Assembly: GCF_018127745.1 (NCBI RefSeq)
Contig: NZ_CP072333.1
Span: 1,612,001 to 1,676,000 of the forward strand
Source: Porphyromonas sp. oral taxon 275
Lineage (GTDB): Bacteria; Bacteroidota; Bacteroidia; Bacteroidales; Porphyromonadaceae
Reading direction: 5' to 3'
Length of the DNA: 64,000 nt
The position numbers were made by a program, and so were the translations under genes. The notes under the pieces are model-generated. The model saw only the letters and a list, made by a program, of their open reading frames with translations. It did not search any database and had not been told where the DNA came from. Positions 44,777-53,467 of this stretch are shown piece by piece (position 1 is the first letter of the stretch; each line of letters opens with the position of its first letter).

Positions 44777-45388
44777 ATGCTCACCTCGGTCAAAATAGCC
44801 ATCGCCGAGCCCTCCGCCATCGTGCGCGCGGGACTCGAGGCGCAGCTACGCAAGCTGCAGCACTACAAGGCGCAGATCATCTACCTCATGGACGAGCAGC
44901 GCCGTGAGTGGCAGGACGTGGCCGCCGTCATCTCGGCGGACATCTACCTCATCAACCCCATGCTCACCGGGGCCAACCCGCGCGCACAACTCCCCGATCT
45001 AGCCTTCGAGACCAAGCTCATGGCCATCGACTACGGGGGCTGCGACCCCGGCATCCTCCGCGAGTACGACGGCGTGATCCGCCTCACCGACAGCCCCGCA
45101 CAGATCTCTGAGGCCATCGACATCCTGCTGCAGAACGAGCAGGCCGTTGCCTCGGCCAATCTCGAGGCACAGATGCTGACACCCCGCGAGCGCGAGATCA
45201 TCATCTGCGTCGTCAAGGGGATGACCAATAAGGAGATCGCGGGACAGCTCTACCTCTCCACCCACACCGTCATCACCCATAGGCGCAACATCTCCAAGAA
45301 GCTACAGATCCACAGCCCCAGTGGCCTGACGATCTACGCCATCATGAACAAGCTCGTGGAGCTCGAGGACATCAAGGACGAGCTCTAG
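44777..45388 (+). CDS. LuxR/NarL-type orphan transcription regulator (CdhR-like)
   Basis: The 203-aa protein has a receiver-like domain (about 1-125) and a C-terminal LuxR helix-turn-helix (about 137-190, LTPREREIIICVVKGMTNKEIA and LSTHTVITHRRNISKKL). Where the phospho-acceptor Asp is expected (ADIYLIN) there is Asn (about N60), so it is probably not a phosphorylated response regulator, and no histidine kinase is nearby. The hemerythrin neighbour and the features recall CdhR of Porphyromonas gingivalis, a regulator of haemin uptake and community genes; that match is from memory. The frame opens at a TTG nine bases earlier, inside the promoter-like box. Confidence 0.85.
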   Translation: MLTSVKIAIAEPSAIVRAGLEAQLRKLQHYKAQIIYLMDEQRREWQDVAAVISADIYLINPMLTGANPRAQLPDLAFETKLMAIDYGGCDPGILREYDGVIRLTDSPAQISEAIDILLQNEQAVASANLEAQMLTPREREIIICVVKGMTNKEIAGQLYLSTHTVITHRRNISKKLQIHSPSGLTIYAIMNKLVELEDIKDEL

Positions 45389-45423
45389 TCCCCCCTGTGG
45401 CGGAGGCTTCGCCCCCGCATCAC

Positions 45424-45475
45424 AGCAGCGCCCCCTATCGCCCCAGCCTAGGCTCGGTCGGTAGGGGGCGCTGCT
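45424..45475 (+). terminator. Terminator of the hemerythrin-LuxR unit
   Basis: Long inverted repeat AGCAGCGCCCCCTATCG / CGGTAGGGGGCGCTGCT with an 18-nt loop, 36 bp past the LuxR stop, followed by ATTAG. Confidence 0.65.
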
Positions 45476-45583
45476 ATTAGCGGTCTTAGGGCAGTATAAG
45501 GCTCCCTCGTCCACAAGCTGTCTCAAGGGGCGGAGGTCAGGCGAAGCGAAGACGGGACCAAGTCCCAGCCTGGTCTGAGGCTA

Positions 45584-45759
45584 CTGACGGATATCCCTCA
45601 GCGCGCTGACCGATAGCCCTCACGCACGCCACTGACGTCCCTCAGGCGGCTGACTGATATCCCTCACGCGCGCCCCCCTTAGCCCTCTGCTGCGCCACTG
45701 CCGCCCCTCAGCGCCCTGGTTGCTATCTCTCAGCGTCCTAACTACTATCCCTCGGCCGA
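45584..45759 (+). repeat. 22-bp palindromic repeat array G (8 units in phase)
   Basis: Clear cores start at 45590, 45612, 45634 and 45656. Weaker ones continue in the same 22-bp phase at 45678 (CTTAGCCCTCT), 45700, 45722 and 45744, and the next in-phase position (45766, TTTAGCCCTTC) lies in the start of the 382-bp repeats. The gap 45389-47160 is filled by this array, the 382-bp array and the pgk promoter. Confidence 0.88.
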
Positions 45760-45818
45760 GCCCGCTTTAGCCCTTCGTCACGCACCACATCAAGCAGCCC
45801 ACGACACGTACCCTAGAC

Positions 45819-46965
45819 CAAGCTAAGTACAAACGGCCGCACAAGCCCCTGCGGGGCGGCCCGATCAAAGCCCAGGGTGAGGGAACGCTGCAGGCGTGAC
45901 GGAACCCTGGGTTCAAGCAGCCCATACTTAAAGAGCCCTACAGGGGCGACCCTTCAAGCGAACAAAAGCAAAGTCGGAGTGAAACTACCTACGCACTACA
46001 GCTACTTTAAGGATCGCCCCTGTAGGGCTCTATCCTTTTTGCCTCGGGCTACCCAGGGTTTGGGCGCCCTTGCAGGGCTGCGCACCCTGGGCTTTGATCG
46101 GGTCGCCCCGCTGGGGCTTACCCTACCCGCCCCAGCACCGAGCCCGCCTTAGCCCTTCGCCACGCGCCTCATCAAGTAGCCTGCGACGCATACCCTAGAC
46201 CAAGCTAAGTACGAGCGGCCGCACAAGCCCCCGCGGGGCGACCCCTTTCAAAGCCCAGGGTGAGGGAACGCCGCAGGCGTGACGGAACCCTGGGTCAAAC
46301 CGCCCATACTTAAAGAGCCCTACAGGGGCGACCCTTCAAGCGAACAAAAGTAAAGTCGGAGTGAAACTACCTACGCACTACAGCTACTTTAAGGATCGCC
46401 CCTGTAGGGCTCTATCCTTTTTGCCTCGGGCTATCCAGGGTTTGGTCGCCCTTGCAGGGCTGCGCACCCTGGGCTTTGATCGGGTCGCCCCGCTAGGGCT
46501 TATCCTACCCACCCCAGCGCCGCGCCCGCTTTAGCCCTTCGCCACGCACCACATCAAGCAGCCCGCGACGCATACCCTAGACCAAGCTAAGTACAAACGG
46601 CCTCACAAGCCCCTGCGGGGCGACCCCTTTCAAAGCCCAGGGTGAGGGAACGCTGCAGGCGTGACGGAACCCTGGGTCAAACAGCCCATACCTAAAGAGC
46701 CCTACAGGGGCGACCCTTCAAGCGAACAAAAGCAAAGTCGGAGTGAAACTACCTACAGCACTACAGCTACTTTAAGGATCGCTCCTGTAGGGCTCTATCC
46801 TTTTTGTCTCGGGCTACTCAGGGTTTGGTCGCCCTTGCAGGGCTGCGCACCCTGGGCTTTGATCGGGTCGCCCCGCTGGGGCTTATCCTACCCGCCCCAG
46901 CACCGCGCCCGCCTTAGTCCTTCGCCACGCACCACATCAAGCAGCCCACGACGCATACCCTAGAC
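45819..46965 (+). repeat. Three tandem 382-bp copies of the nested inverted-repeat element
   Basis: Copies begin at 45819, 46201 and 46583 (CAAGCTAAGTAC), exactly 382 bp apart; a partial copy of about 60 bp (45758-45818) precedes them. Each holds the same three nested stems as the 40.5-kb element: outer AAAGCCCAGGGTG / CACCCTGGGCTTT, middle AACCCTGGG / CCCAGGGTTT, and inner AGAGCCCTACAGGGGCGA with its complement. The whole is in reverse orientation to that element. Differences between copies are scattered substitutions and single-base indels. Short open frames inside are by-products of the repeat. Confidence 0.93.
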
Positions 46966-47109
46966 CCAGCAAGATATAGGCAAGGCCTAGCAATTCCACT
47001 CAGCCCTATCCTGTGGTAAATATCAGAGCCTACCGAGTCGATCCTTCGGCCTGATATCCATCGGTCTCGAGCCTAGGCGCGGCACGCGGGCTAAGTCACC
47101 GCAATTCCG

Positions 47110-47117
47110 TATTTTTG
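47110..47117 (+). promoter_or_regulatory. Promoter of pgk
   Basis: TATTTTTG matches the -7 consensus, 43 bp upstream of the ATG. The predicted transcription start falls at the edge of the palindrome at 47123. Confidence 0.6.
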
Positions 47118-47122
47118 CGCTG

Positions 47123-47148
47123 GTAAAAGCTTTTACAATTAACGTTAA
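47123..47148 (+). promoter_or_regulatory. Two adjacent palindromes in the pgk leader (operator-like)
   Basis: GTAAAAGCTTTTAC (47123-47136) is a perfect 14-bp palindrome, and TTAACGTTAA (47139-47148) a perfect 10-bp one. They lie directly after the -7 box, where a repressor could block transcription, but no regulator is known from the sequence. Confidence 0.4.
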
Positions 47149-47160
47149 ACAAGATTGCAG

Positions 47161-48417
47161 ATGAACATTGACCAGTTCAATTTCGCGGGCAAGAAGGCTT
47201 TCGTCCGCGTGGACTTCAACGTGCCCCTGGACGCAGACTTCAACATCACGGACGATACGCGTATCCGTGCTGCCCTGCCTACGCTCAAGAAGATCCTTGC
47301 CGACGGTGGCTCCGTCATCATCGGTTCGCACCTCGGCCGCCCCAAGAAGGTCGAGGATAAGTTCTCCCTCCGCCACATCCTCGCCCACGTCTCCAAGTGC
47401 CTTGGCGTAGACGTCAAGTTCGCCCCCGACTGCGTAGGCGAAGAGGCTCGCGAGCTCGCAGCCAACCTCAAGCCCGGTGAGGCCCTCCTGCTGGAGAACC
47501 TCCGCTTCTACGCTGAGGAGGAAGGCAAGCCCCGCGGCCTGGCTGAGGACGCTACGGACGAAGAGAAGGCCGCTGCCAAGAAGGCCATCAAGGAGAGCCA
47601 GAAGGAGTTCACCAAGAAGCTCGCTGCTCTGGCTGACGTCTATGTCAACGACGCCTTCGGTACGGCACACCGCGCACACGCCTCCACGGCACTCATCGCT
47701 GCTTACTTCGACGCCGACCACAAGCTCTTCGGCTACCTCATGGGTAAGGAGGTCGACGCCGTCAACAAGGTGATGCAGGACATCAAGCGCCCCTTCACCG
47801 CCATCATGGGTGGCTCCAAGGTATCGTCCAAGATCGACATCATCGAGAACCTGCTGGGTAAGGTCGACAACCTCATCCTCACCGGTGCCATGACCTATAC
47901 CTTCTTCAAGGCTAACGGCGGCAACATCGGTGCCTCGCTCTGCGAAGAGGATAAGCTCGACCTGGCACGCGAGATCGTCGCTAAGGCGAAGGCCAACGGC
48001 GTGAACCTCGTCCTCTCGACGGACTCCAAGATCGCCGACGCCTTCAGCAACGACGCCAAGACCGCCTTCGCGCAGAACGACAACATCCCCGCGGGCTGGA
48101 TCGGTATGGACATCGGCCCCGACAGCATCGAGGCCTACCGTAAGGTCATCCTCGAGTCCAAGACCATCCTCTGGAACGGTCCTACGGGTGTCTTCGAGAT
48201 GGACAACTTCGCCGACGGCTCACGTGCTGTGGCTGCTGCCATCGCTGAGGCTACGGCCAAGGGTGCCTTCTCCCTCGTGGGTGGTGGCGACAGCGTAGCC
48301 TGCGTCAACAAGTTCGGCTACGCCGACAAGGTATCCTACGTCTCCACCGGTGGCGGCGCCCTGCTCGAGGCTATCGAGGGCAAGAAGCTCCCCGGCATCG
48401 CTGCCATCGAGGAATAA
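47161..48417 (+). CDS. pgk: Phosphoglycerate kinase
   Basis: Transfers phosphate from 1,3-bisphosphoglycerate to ADP in glycolysis. The 418-aa two-domain protein has [11 protein letters not shown] near the start, GSHLGRPK, the hinge and nucleotide sites [13 protein letters not shown] and [10 protein letters not shown], and [14 protein letters not shown] near the end. The ATG at 47161 is chosen over a TTG six bases earlier. Like gapA, it uses many GCT, GGT and CGT codons and appears highly expressed. It is monocistronic. Confidence 0.97.
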   Translation: MNIDQFNFAGKKAFVRVDFNVPLDADFNITDDTRIRAALPTLKKILADGGSVIIGSHLGRPKKVEDKFSLRHILAHVSKCLGVDVKFAPDCVGEEARELAANLKPGEALLLENLRFYAEEEGKPRGLAEDATDEEKAAAKKAIKESQKEFTKKLAALADVYVNDAFGTAHRAHASTALIAAYFDADHKLFGYLMGKEVDAVNKVMQDIKRPFTAIMGGSKVSSKIDIIENLLGKVDNLILTGAMTYTFFKANGGNIGASLCEEDKLDLAREIVAKAKANGVNLVLSTDSKIADAFSNDAKTAFAQNDNIPAGWIGMDIGPDSIEAYRKVILESKTILWNGPTGVFEMDNFADGSRAVAAAIAEATAKGAFSLVGGGDSVACVNKFGYADKVSYVSTGGGALLEAIEGKKLPGIAAIEE

Positions 48418-48443
48418 GCCCTCGCTGAGCTAAGCAAAAACAG

Positions 48444-48480
48444 AAAGCCCCCTAGCGTCCGAGTGACGCTAGGGGGCTTT
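48444..48480. terminator. Bidirectional terminator between pgk and der
   Basis: Inverted repeat AAAGCCCCCTAGCGTC / GACGCTAGGGGGCTTT between the convergent genes. The minus-strand side is followed by CTGTTTTTGC, so it can also end the der transcript. Confidence 0.85.
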
Positions 48481-48559
48481 GCTATTCTACGCTCCTAGGG
48501 AGGGGAGCCGAGCTGTGACGTGCTCCAGCGGAGGCTCGCGGCCACAGCTGGGGGCGGCA

Positions 48560-49870
48560 CTACTTCTCGCGGATGAAGATGTTGATGGGCGTACCGGAGA
48601 AGTCCCAGTGGGCGCGGATCTGATTCTCGAGGAAGCGGCGGTAGGGCTCCTTGACCCACTGGGGAAGGTTGGCGAAGAAGGCGAAGCTCGGCACGGCCGT
48701 AGGCAGCTGCATCACGTACTTGATCTTGATGTACTTACCCTTGGTGGCAGGGGGCGGCGTGGCCTCGATGATGGGCAGCATCACCTCATTGAGCTTGGAG
48801 GTCGGGATACGCTTGCTGCGACGCTCGTAGACGGCCTGCACCTCCTCCAGCACCTTGAAGATACGCTGCTTCGTCAGCGCCGAGATGAAGATGATGGGGA
48901 AGTCGGTGAAGGGCGCCAGGCGCTGGCGGATAGCGTTCTCGAAGGTCTTGATCACGACCTGGCTCTTGTCCTCGACGAGGTCCCACTTATTGACGCAGAC
49001 GATGAGGCCCTTGCTGTTCTTCTGTATGAGCGAGAAGATATTGAGGTCCTGCGCCTCGATGCCGCGCGTGGCGTCCAGCATGAGCACGCAGACGTCCGAG
49101 TTCTCGATCGCGCGGATGGAGCGGATGACCGAGTAGTACTCTAGGTCCTCGTTGACCTTACCGCGCTTGCGGATGCCGGCCGTATCTACCAGGTAGAAGT
49201 TCATGCCGAACTTCGTGTAGTGCGTGTAGATGGAGTCGCGCGTCGTGCCCGCCACGTTGGTGACGATGTTACGCTCCTCGCCGATGAAGGCGTTGATGAG
49301 GGAGGACTTCCCTGCGTTGGGGCGGCCGACGATGGCGATACGTGGGGCATCCAGCACCTCATCCTCTGTCGTGCCCTCGGGCAGCTCCTTGACGATGGCG
49401 TCCAGCAGATCGCCCGTACCGCTGCCGCTGATAGCCGAGATCGGCATGGGATCCCCGAGGCCGAAGGCGTAGAACTCGGAGGCGGCGTAGTGCTGGGCGA
49501 AGTTATCCGCCTTGTTCGCCACCAGCAGCACGGGTTTCTTGGTACGGCGGAGCTTGTGCGCGACCTCGTCGTCGAGGTCGGTGATGCCGTTCTCCACGTC
49601 GACGACGAAGAGGATGACGTCGGCCTCGTCCATGGCTACCTGCACCTGCTTATTGATCTCGCCCTCGAATACGTCCTCGCTGCCGACGACCCAGCCGCCC
49701 GTGTCGACGATGGAGAACTCGTGGTCGAGCCAGGTGACCTTGCCGTACTGACGGTCGCGCGTCGTACCGGCCTCCTCGCTGACGATGGCGCCACGCGACT
49801 GCGTCAGGCGGTTGAAGAGGGTGGACTTCCCGACGTTGGGGCGCCCTACTATTGCTACTAGATGACTCAT
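48560..49870 (-). CDS. der: Ribosome-assembly GTPase Der (EngA)
   Basis: Double GTPase needed for maturation of the 50S subunit. In the 436-aa protein GTPase domain 1 has [19 protein letters not shown] and NKAD, and GTPase domain 2 has [25 protein letters not shown] and NKWD. A C-terminal KH-like domain (about 350-436) follows. All switch motifs are intact. It is last in the fabH-era-der run, 39 bp after era, and ends at the shared terminator with pgk. Confidence 0.97.
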   Translation of the reverse strand: MSHLVAIVGRPNVGKSTLFNRLTQSRGAIVSEEAGTTRDRQYGKVTWLDHEFSIVDTGGWVVGSEDVFEGEINKQVQVAMDEADVILFVVDVENGITDLDDEVAHKLRRTKKPVLLVANKADNFAQHYAASEFYAFGLGDPMPISAISGSGTGDLLDAIVKELPEGTTEDEVLDAPRIAIVGRPNAGKSSLINAFIGEERNIVTNVAGTTRDSIYTHYTKFGMNFYLVDTAGIRKRGKVNEDLEYYSVIRSIRAIENSDVCVLMLDATRGIEAQDLNIFSLIQKNSKGLIVCVNKWDLVEDKSQVVIKTFENAIRQRLAPFTDFPIIFISALTKQRIFKVLEEVQAVYERRSKRIPTSKLNEVMLPIIEATPPPATKGKYIKIKYVMQLPTAVPSFAFFANLPQWVKEPYRRFLENQIRAHWDFSGTPINIFIREK

Positions 49871-49909
49871 TGATTCCTGTCTTTGCTGTTAATGTGGGCT
49901 CGCCTGGAG

Positions 49910-50815
49910 CTAGTCGAGGCGGTAGCCATAGGCGCGCAGCATATTGTCGCGGCTGCGCCAGTCCTTCTCTACCTTGACGAAGATCTCAAGGAAGATACGC
50001 TTGTCGAAGAAGCGCTCCATGTCCTTGCGCGCCATCATGCCGACCTTCTTGAGCGCTGCGCCCTTGTGCCCGATGATAATGCCCTTTTGGCTGTCACGCT
50101 CTACGATGATCAGCGCCTGGATGTGGATGCGCTCGTCCTCTTCCTTGAAGGACTCGACGACGACCTCCACCGAGTAGGGGATCTCCTTCTGGTAGTAGAG
50201 CAGCACCTTCTCGCGGATGATCTCGGTGACGAAGAAGCGGGCGGGCTTGTCCGTCAGCGCATCCTTGTCGAAGTACGGGGGTGAGGGTGGGATGAGGCTC
50301 TCGATACGGCGGCGTAGCGGCTGGACGTTGAAGTTATTCAGCGCCGATATGGGCACGATCTCCGCCTGGGGTAGCTCGCGGTGCCAGCGCTCGACCAGCT
50401 CCTCCAGCCCGCTCTGGGTGGTGAGGTCTACCTTATTGATGACGAGGAGTACGGGGCACTGGAGGCCGCGCACACGCTCGAGGAAGAACTCGTTCTTGTC
50501 CGGCGTCTCCACCGTGTCCGTCACGTAGAGCAGCACGTCGGCATCTCCTAGGGCGGACTCGCTGAACTCGAGCATGCTCTCCTGCAGCTTGTAGTTGGGC
50601 CGTAGCACGCCGGGCGTATCGCTGTAGACGATCTGCAGCTCGGGCGTATTGACGATACCCATGATGCGGTGGCGCGTGGTCTGTGCCTTGGCAGTGATGA
50701 TGGAGACGCGCTCCCCTACCAGCAGGTTCATCAGGGTGGACTTCCCTACGTTGGGGTTGCCCACGATATTGACGAAGCCCGAGCGGTGGATGGGCTCTTG
50801 TACTACTTCGCTCAT
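49910..50815 (-). CDS. era: GTPase Era
   Basis: Couples 16S rRNA maturation and 30S assembly to cell growth. The 301-aa protein has [26 protein letters not shown] and a C-terminal KH domain with GIIIGHKGAALKKVG that binds the 3' end of 16S rRNA. It lies between fabH and der on the minus strand. A hairpin in the 101-bp gap after fabH suggests partial separation of transcription. Confidence 0.96.
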   Translation of the reverse strand: MSEVVQEPIHRSGFVNIVGNPNVGKSTLMNLLVGERVSIITAKAQTTRHRIMGIVNTPELQIVYSDTPGVLRPNYKLQESMLEFSESALGDADVLLYVTDTVETPDKNEFFLERVRGLQCPVLLVINKVDLTTQSGLEELVERWHRELPQAEIVPISALNNFNVQPLRRRIESLIPPSPPYFDKDALTDKPARFFVTEIIREKVLLYYQKEIPYSVEVVVESFKEEDERIHIQALIIVERDSQKGIIIGHKGAALKKVGMMARKDMERFFDKRIFLEIFVKVEKDWRSRDNMLRAYGYRLD

Positions 50816-50845
50816 CGGTCTTGTAGCCTTATTATAATGATAAGA

Positions 50846-50894
50846 GCCTTACCAAGCTCCGCACCGCGGGAGGCGGCGCGAAGGCTGGTAAGGT
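50846..50894 (-). terminator. Hairpin between fabH and era
   Basis: Imperfect inverted repeat around CCTTACCA (50847-50854) / TGGTAAGG (50886-50893), with GC-rich sequence between. There is no strong T-run, so readthrough into era is likely. Confidence 0.4.
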
Positions 50895-50916
50895 TCTTCA
50901 GTGGTGATTGACGCCT

Positions 50917-51918
50917 TTAGTGCTTAGGCTCGTAGGCCCACTTGACGTAGACGGCACCCCAGGTGAAGCCAGCGCCGAAGGAGGTCAGGATGAGGTTGTC
51001 GCCCTTGTGGAGCTTCTTCTCGAACTCCCAAAGGCAGAGGGGGATCGTCGCCGAGCTCGTATTGCCGCGGTACTCGATATTGACCATCACGCGCTCCATA
51101 GGCACCTTCATCTCACGCGCCACGGCGTCGATGATACGCAGGTTGGCCTGGTGGGGCACGACCCAAGCGACGTCAGCGTCCGCTAGCCCATTGCGCTCCA
51201 TGATGGCGCGGCAGCTGGAGGACATGCCCTTGACGGCGTGCTTGAAAACTGCAGCGCCCTCCTGATAGATGTAGTGCTGACGTGCCTCAACCGTCTCGTG
51301 CGAAGCGGGGTTGACCGAGCCACCAGCGCGGAGGATCAGGTTGTTACGCCCGATACCATCGGTGTGGAAGCTAGCGTCCATCACCCCGCAGGCCTCCTCG
51401 GTAGGCTCGAGGAGCACGCAGCCCGCGCCGTCGCCGAAGAGGGGGCAGGTAGCGCGGTCGGTGTAGTCGACGAAGGCCGTCATCTTCTCCGCCGCGACGA
51501 CGAGGACACGCTTGTAGCGGCCCGAGCGGATGTAGTTCGCACCCGTCTCCAGCGCGTAGATGAAGCCTGGGCAGGCAGAGACGAGGTCGAAGGTAAAGGC
51601 ATTGACACAGCCCGTATCGTGCGCTACGATGGAGGCCGTCGTCGGGAAGGTATGGTCGCCTGTATTGGTCGTCAGGATGAGCCCATCGATGGTCTTAGGA
51701 TCGATGCCGCTGCGCGAGAGGAGGTCCTGGACGGCCTGCACCCCGAGGTAAGCGGCGCCCTTGGTCGGGTCCTTGAGGACGCGACGCTCCTTGATGCCTA
51801 CGCGCGTAGTGATCCATTCATCGTTGGTATCTACCAGCTTCTCCAGGTCGGCATTGGTCAGCTTGTCTTCTGGCAGGTAGCCGCCGACGGCTGTGATGGC
51901 TGCGTTGATTATGCTCAT
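50917..51918 (-). CDS. fabH: 3-oxoacyl-[acyl-carrier-protein] synthase III (FabH)
   Basis: Starts fatty acid synthesis by condensing an acyl-CoA with malonyl-ACP. The 333-aa thiolase-fold protein has the catalytic triad Cys (C116 in VSACPGF), His in WVVPHQANLR and Asn in YRGNTSSA. It lies 114 bp after rpmF, with an intrinsic terminator and a -7-like box between them, so it probably has its own promoter. The yceD-rpmF-fabH order is widespread; plsX, often in between, is absent. Confidence 0.96.
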   Translation of the reverse strand: MSIINAAITAVGGYLPEDKLTNADLEKLVDTNDEWITTRVGIKERRVLKDPTKGAAYLGVQAVQDLLSRSGIDPKTIDGLILTTNTGDHTFPTTASIVAHDTGCVNAFTFDLVSACPGFIYALETGANYIRSGRYKRVLVVAAEKMTAFVDYTDRATCPLFGDGAGCVLLEPTEEACGVMDASFHTDGIGRNNLILRAGGSVNPASHETVEARQHYIYQEGAAVFKHAVKGMSSSCRAIMERNGLADADVAWVVPHQANLRIIDAVAREMKVPMERVMVNIEYRGNTSSATIPLCLWEFEKKLHKGDNLILTSFGAGFTWGAVYVKWAYEPKH

Positions 51919-51970
51919 AGTTAGTTATGATTGTTCTTAGAGTTATGATCCTAGCAGATGCAATATAGCA

Positions 51971-51978
51971 CGAAGATA
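51971..51978 (-). promoter_or_regulatory. Probable promoter of fabH
   Basis: TATCTTCG on the minus strand is one base off the -7 consensus and lies directly after the rpmF terminator, 52 bp before the fabH ATG. Confidence 0.45.
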
Positions 51979-51980
51979 CG

Positions 51981-52011
51981 AAAAAAGCCCCAAAGGCGTC
52001 CTTGGGGCTTC
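51981..52011 (-). terminator. Terminator after rpmF
   Basis: On the minus strand AAGCCCCAAGG and CCTTTGGGGCTT form a tight hairpin followed by TTTTTCG, a good intrinsic terminator. Confidence 0.85.
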
Positions 52012-52032
52012 TTTCGCTAGTGGGGTCTTAGC

Positions 52033-52209
52033 CTAGTCCTGCTCGATGGCGAGCTTGCCACGGTAGTAGCCGCAGGCGCCGCATACGGTGTGGTACACGT
52101 GCCACTCACCGCAGTTAGCGCACTTAGCTAGCGTAGGCATTGCTGCCTTGTCATGCGTACGACGCTTGGCGGTACGGGTCTTGGACTGTCTTCTCTTAGG
52201 ATGTGCCAT
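52033..52209 (-). CDS. rpmF: 50S ribosomal protein L32 (bL32)
   Basis: Large-subunit ribosomal protein of 58 aa, found by translating the minus strand directly. It begins MAHPKRRQSKTRTAKRRTHD, the usual L32 start, and has the zinc-binding form with Cys at 30, 33, 43 and 46 (CANC and CGAC). It lies 23 bp after yceD, in the standard yceD-rpmF pair, and ends before a strong terminator. Presence of the zinc-type protein does not exclude a Cys-less paralogue elsewhere. Confidence 0.97.
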   Translation of the reverse strand: MAHPKRRQSKTRTAKRRTHDKAAMPTLAKCANCGEWHVYHTVCGACGYYRGKLAIEQD

Positions 52210-52232
52210 AAGTCTATTTTTGTTTTGAATTA

Positions 52233-52772
52233 CTACTCTTGCTTCAGTTGCTTCAGTGCCGCCCAGCGCTCATCGATACCGTCCTCATCGCGGACGATCT
52301 CCTGCTGCTGGGGCTGAGGCTCGTCTGCCGCCACCTTGCTGTAGGCGCGCATCATGTCCTCATTACACTCACCCTCCTCATGCATACGCTGCATCGGCAG
52401 GCTCAGCACGATATCCTCGTACATTGTCCACGTCAGGTCGAGGACGCCGTCTTGCTCGGGGATAATCAGGAGCTTCTCACTCTCCTCGCGATGCTCGTCG
52501 CCGAACTTCACCACCAGCTCGCGCTCGGTGTACACGTCCAGCTCCAGCGGATCGAGGCAGCGGTCGCAGGTCGTCCCCACGTAGCCGTCATACTCTAGCT
52601 CCAGGCTGAAGACCCCTCCGATGTGATGAATGTACACATCGACATACACCTCTCCCGAGGTAAAGTCCTCGGCTCCCAGGTGGTGGAAATAGTCATCCCC
52701 CAGCACCCAGTGTAGCTCGTGATCCCCCTCGGAGAGGCTCCTGAGGTTCACTTTATATAAATCGGTATGCAT
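52233..52772 (-). CDS. yceD: YceD/DUF177 family protein
   Basis: Conserved protein nearly always upstream of rpmF; in plants and bacteria the family is linked to 23S rRNA accumulation. The 179-aa protein has the core VGTTCDRCLDPLELDV (about 66-81), whose two Cys are a family mark, and a C-terminal block SLPMQRMHEEG followed by acidic sequence. It is first in the yceD-rpmF unit, with a well-formed promoter 34 bp upstream. Confidence 0.9.
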   Translation of the reverse strand: MHTDLYKVNLRSLSEGDHELHWVLGDDYFHHLGAEDFTSGEVYVDVYIHHIGGVFSLELEYDGYVGTTCDRCLDPLELDVYTERELVVKFGDEHREESEKLLIIPEQDGVLDLTWTMYEDIVLSLPMQRMHEEGECNEDMMRAYSKVAADEPQPQQQEIVRDEDGIDERWAALKQLKQE

Positions 52773-52806
52773 GTGAGGCTCCTTCAGCTATTTATAAAAA
52801 TCGCCA

Positions 52807-52814
52807 CAAAGATA
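52807..52814 (-). promoter_or_regulatory. Promoter of yceD-rpmF
   Basis: TATCTTTG on the minus strand with TTG 20 bp upstream (CAA at 52835-52837 on the plus strand), the same spacing as the best promoters here. Confidence 0.65.
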
Positions 52815-53004
52815 CGGAAAAGGGTGCACAATCACAAGCCAGCACCCAGTCCAAGCACTGCTCAGACTCCTGCCCCCAGAGCCGCCCCGAGTCCTCTCCC
52901 CGAGCACGCCGTCCAAGGCAAGCCCAGCGATGGCGAGCCCAACCCACGCTCTGCGGGTGCTCAGCCCCGACAGCGAAGCAGCTTCGTAGGGGCTCAAAGG
53001 CCCA

Positions 53005-53219
53005 GAGACGGGCATCCCTCAAGCTAGTCGAAGCGAGGAAGACAGCAACACAAGCAAAGGGAGAAGTCGCTCAGCATCAAGTCTAAGCGAGCCCCAAGAC
53101 AAGGCGGGGCGCGCTGTGCCCCTACTCGGAGCGAGCTGCGAGCTAGGTCGGGCTGGGAAAAGTAATATAATATTCGGCGCTGAGGGACGCCAGTCAGCAC
53201 GCTGAGGGATAAGGGGGAG
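53005..53219 (-). repeat. 22-bp repeat array H (2 minus-strand units plus one lone plus-strand unit)
   Basis: On the minus strand, cores read TATCCCTCA (53203-53213) and GGCGTCCCTCA (53181-53191), 22 bp apart, preceded by CCCTCCCCC. A lone plus-strand core, GGCATCCCTCA, is at 53011-53021. Two A/T-rich patches (53159-53176 and 53223-53242) flank the pair. The gap 52773-53467 lies between the divergent yceD and ddh promoters, and no gene is supported in it. Confidence 0.75.
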
Positions 53220-53411
53220 GGCGAAAAGTTATATAAGAAATCTCGGCCCCACCTTGCTCGCGGCGCGCTGCGAGCTAAGGGGGCGCGCAGGCCGAGCCGC
53301 ACCGCGGCTTACAGACAGCCTCCACCCACCTTGCCTCCACCCTATCCTTCAGCTTCGCCCGCCCTAGACCAGGAGGCCACTTGCCCGCCCTAGGCTCTGC
53401 GGGCTTTTCAG

Positions 53412-53419
53412 TATCTTTG
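53412..53419 (+). promoter_or_regulatory. Promoter of ddh
   Basis: TATCTTTG matches the -7 consensus, 48 bp upstream of the ATG. Confidence 0.6.
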
Positions 53420-53467
53420 TCTAGTTAAGATTATAGACACAATTCCACAAGAAGAATAAGAGACCCT

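Noticed and set aside
45877..46963. Short open frames within the 382-bp repeats
   Set aside because: They arise from the repeated palindromic DNA, appear in only some copies and differ by frame; no initiation signal is seen.
53024..53302. 92-codon frame on the minus strand in the yceD-ddh gap
   Set aside because: It covers the array H units and A/T-rich patches, and its composition is unlike that of the real genes.
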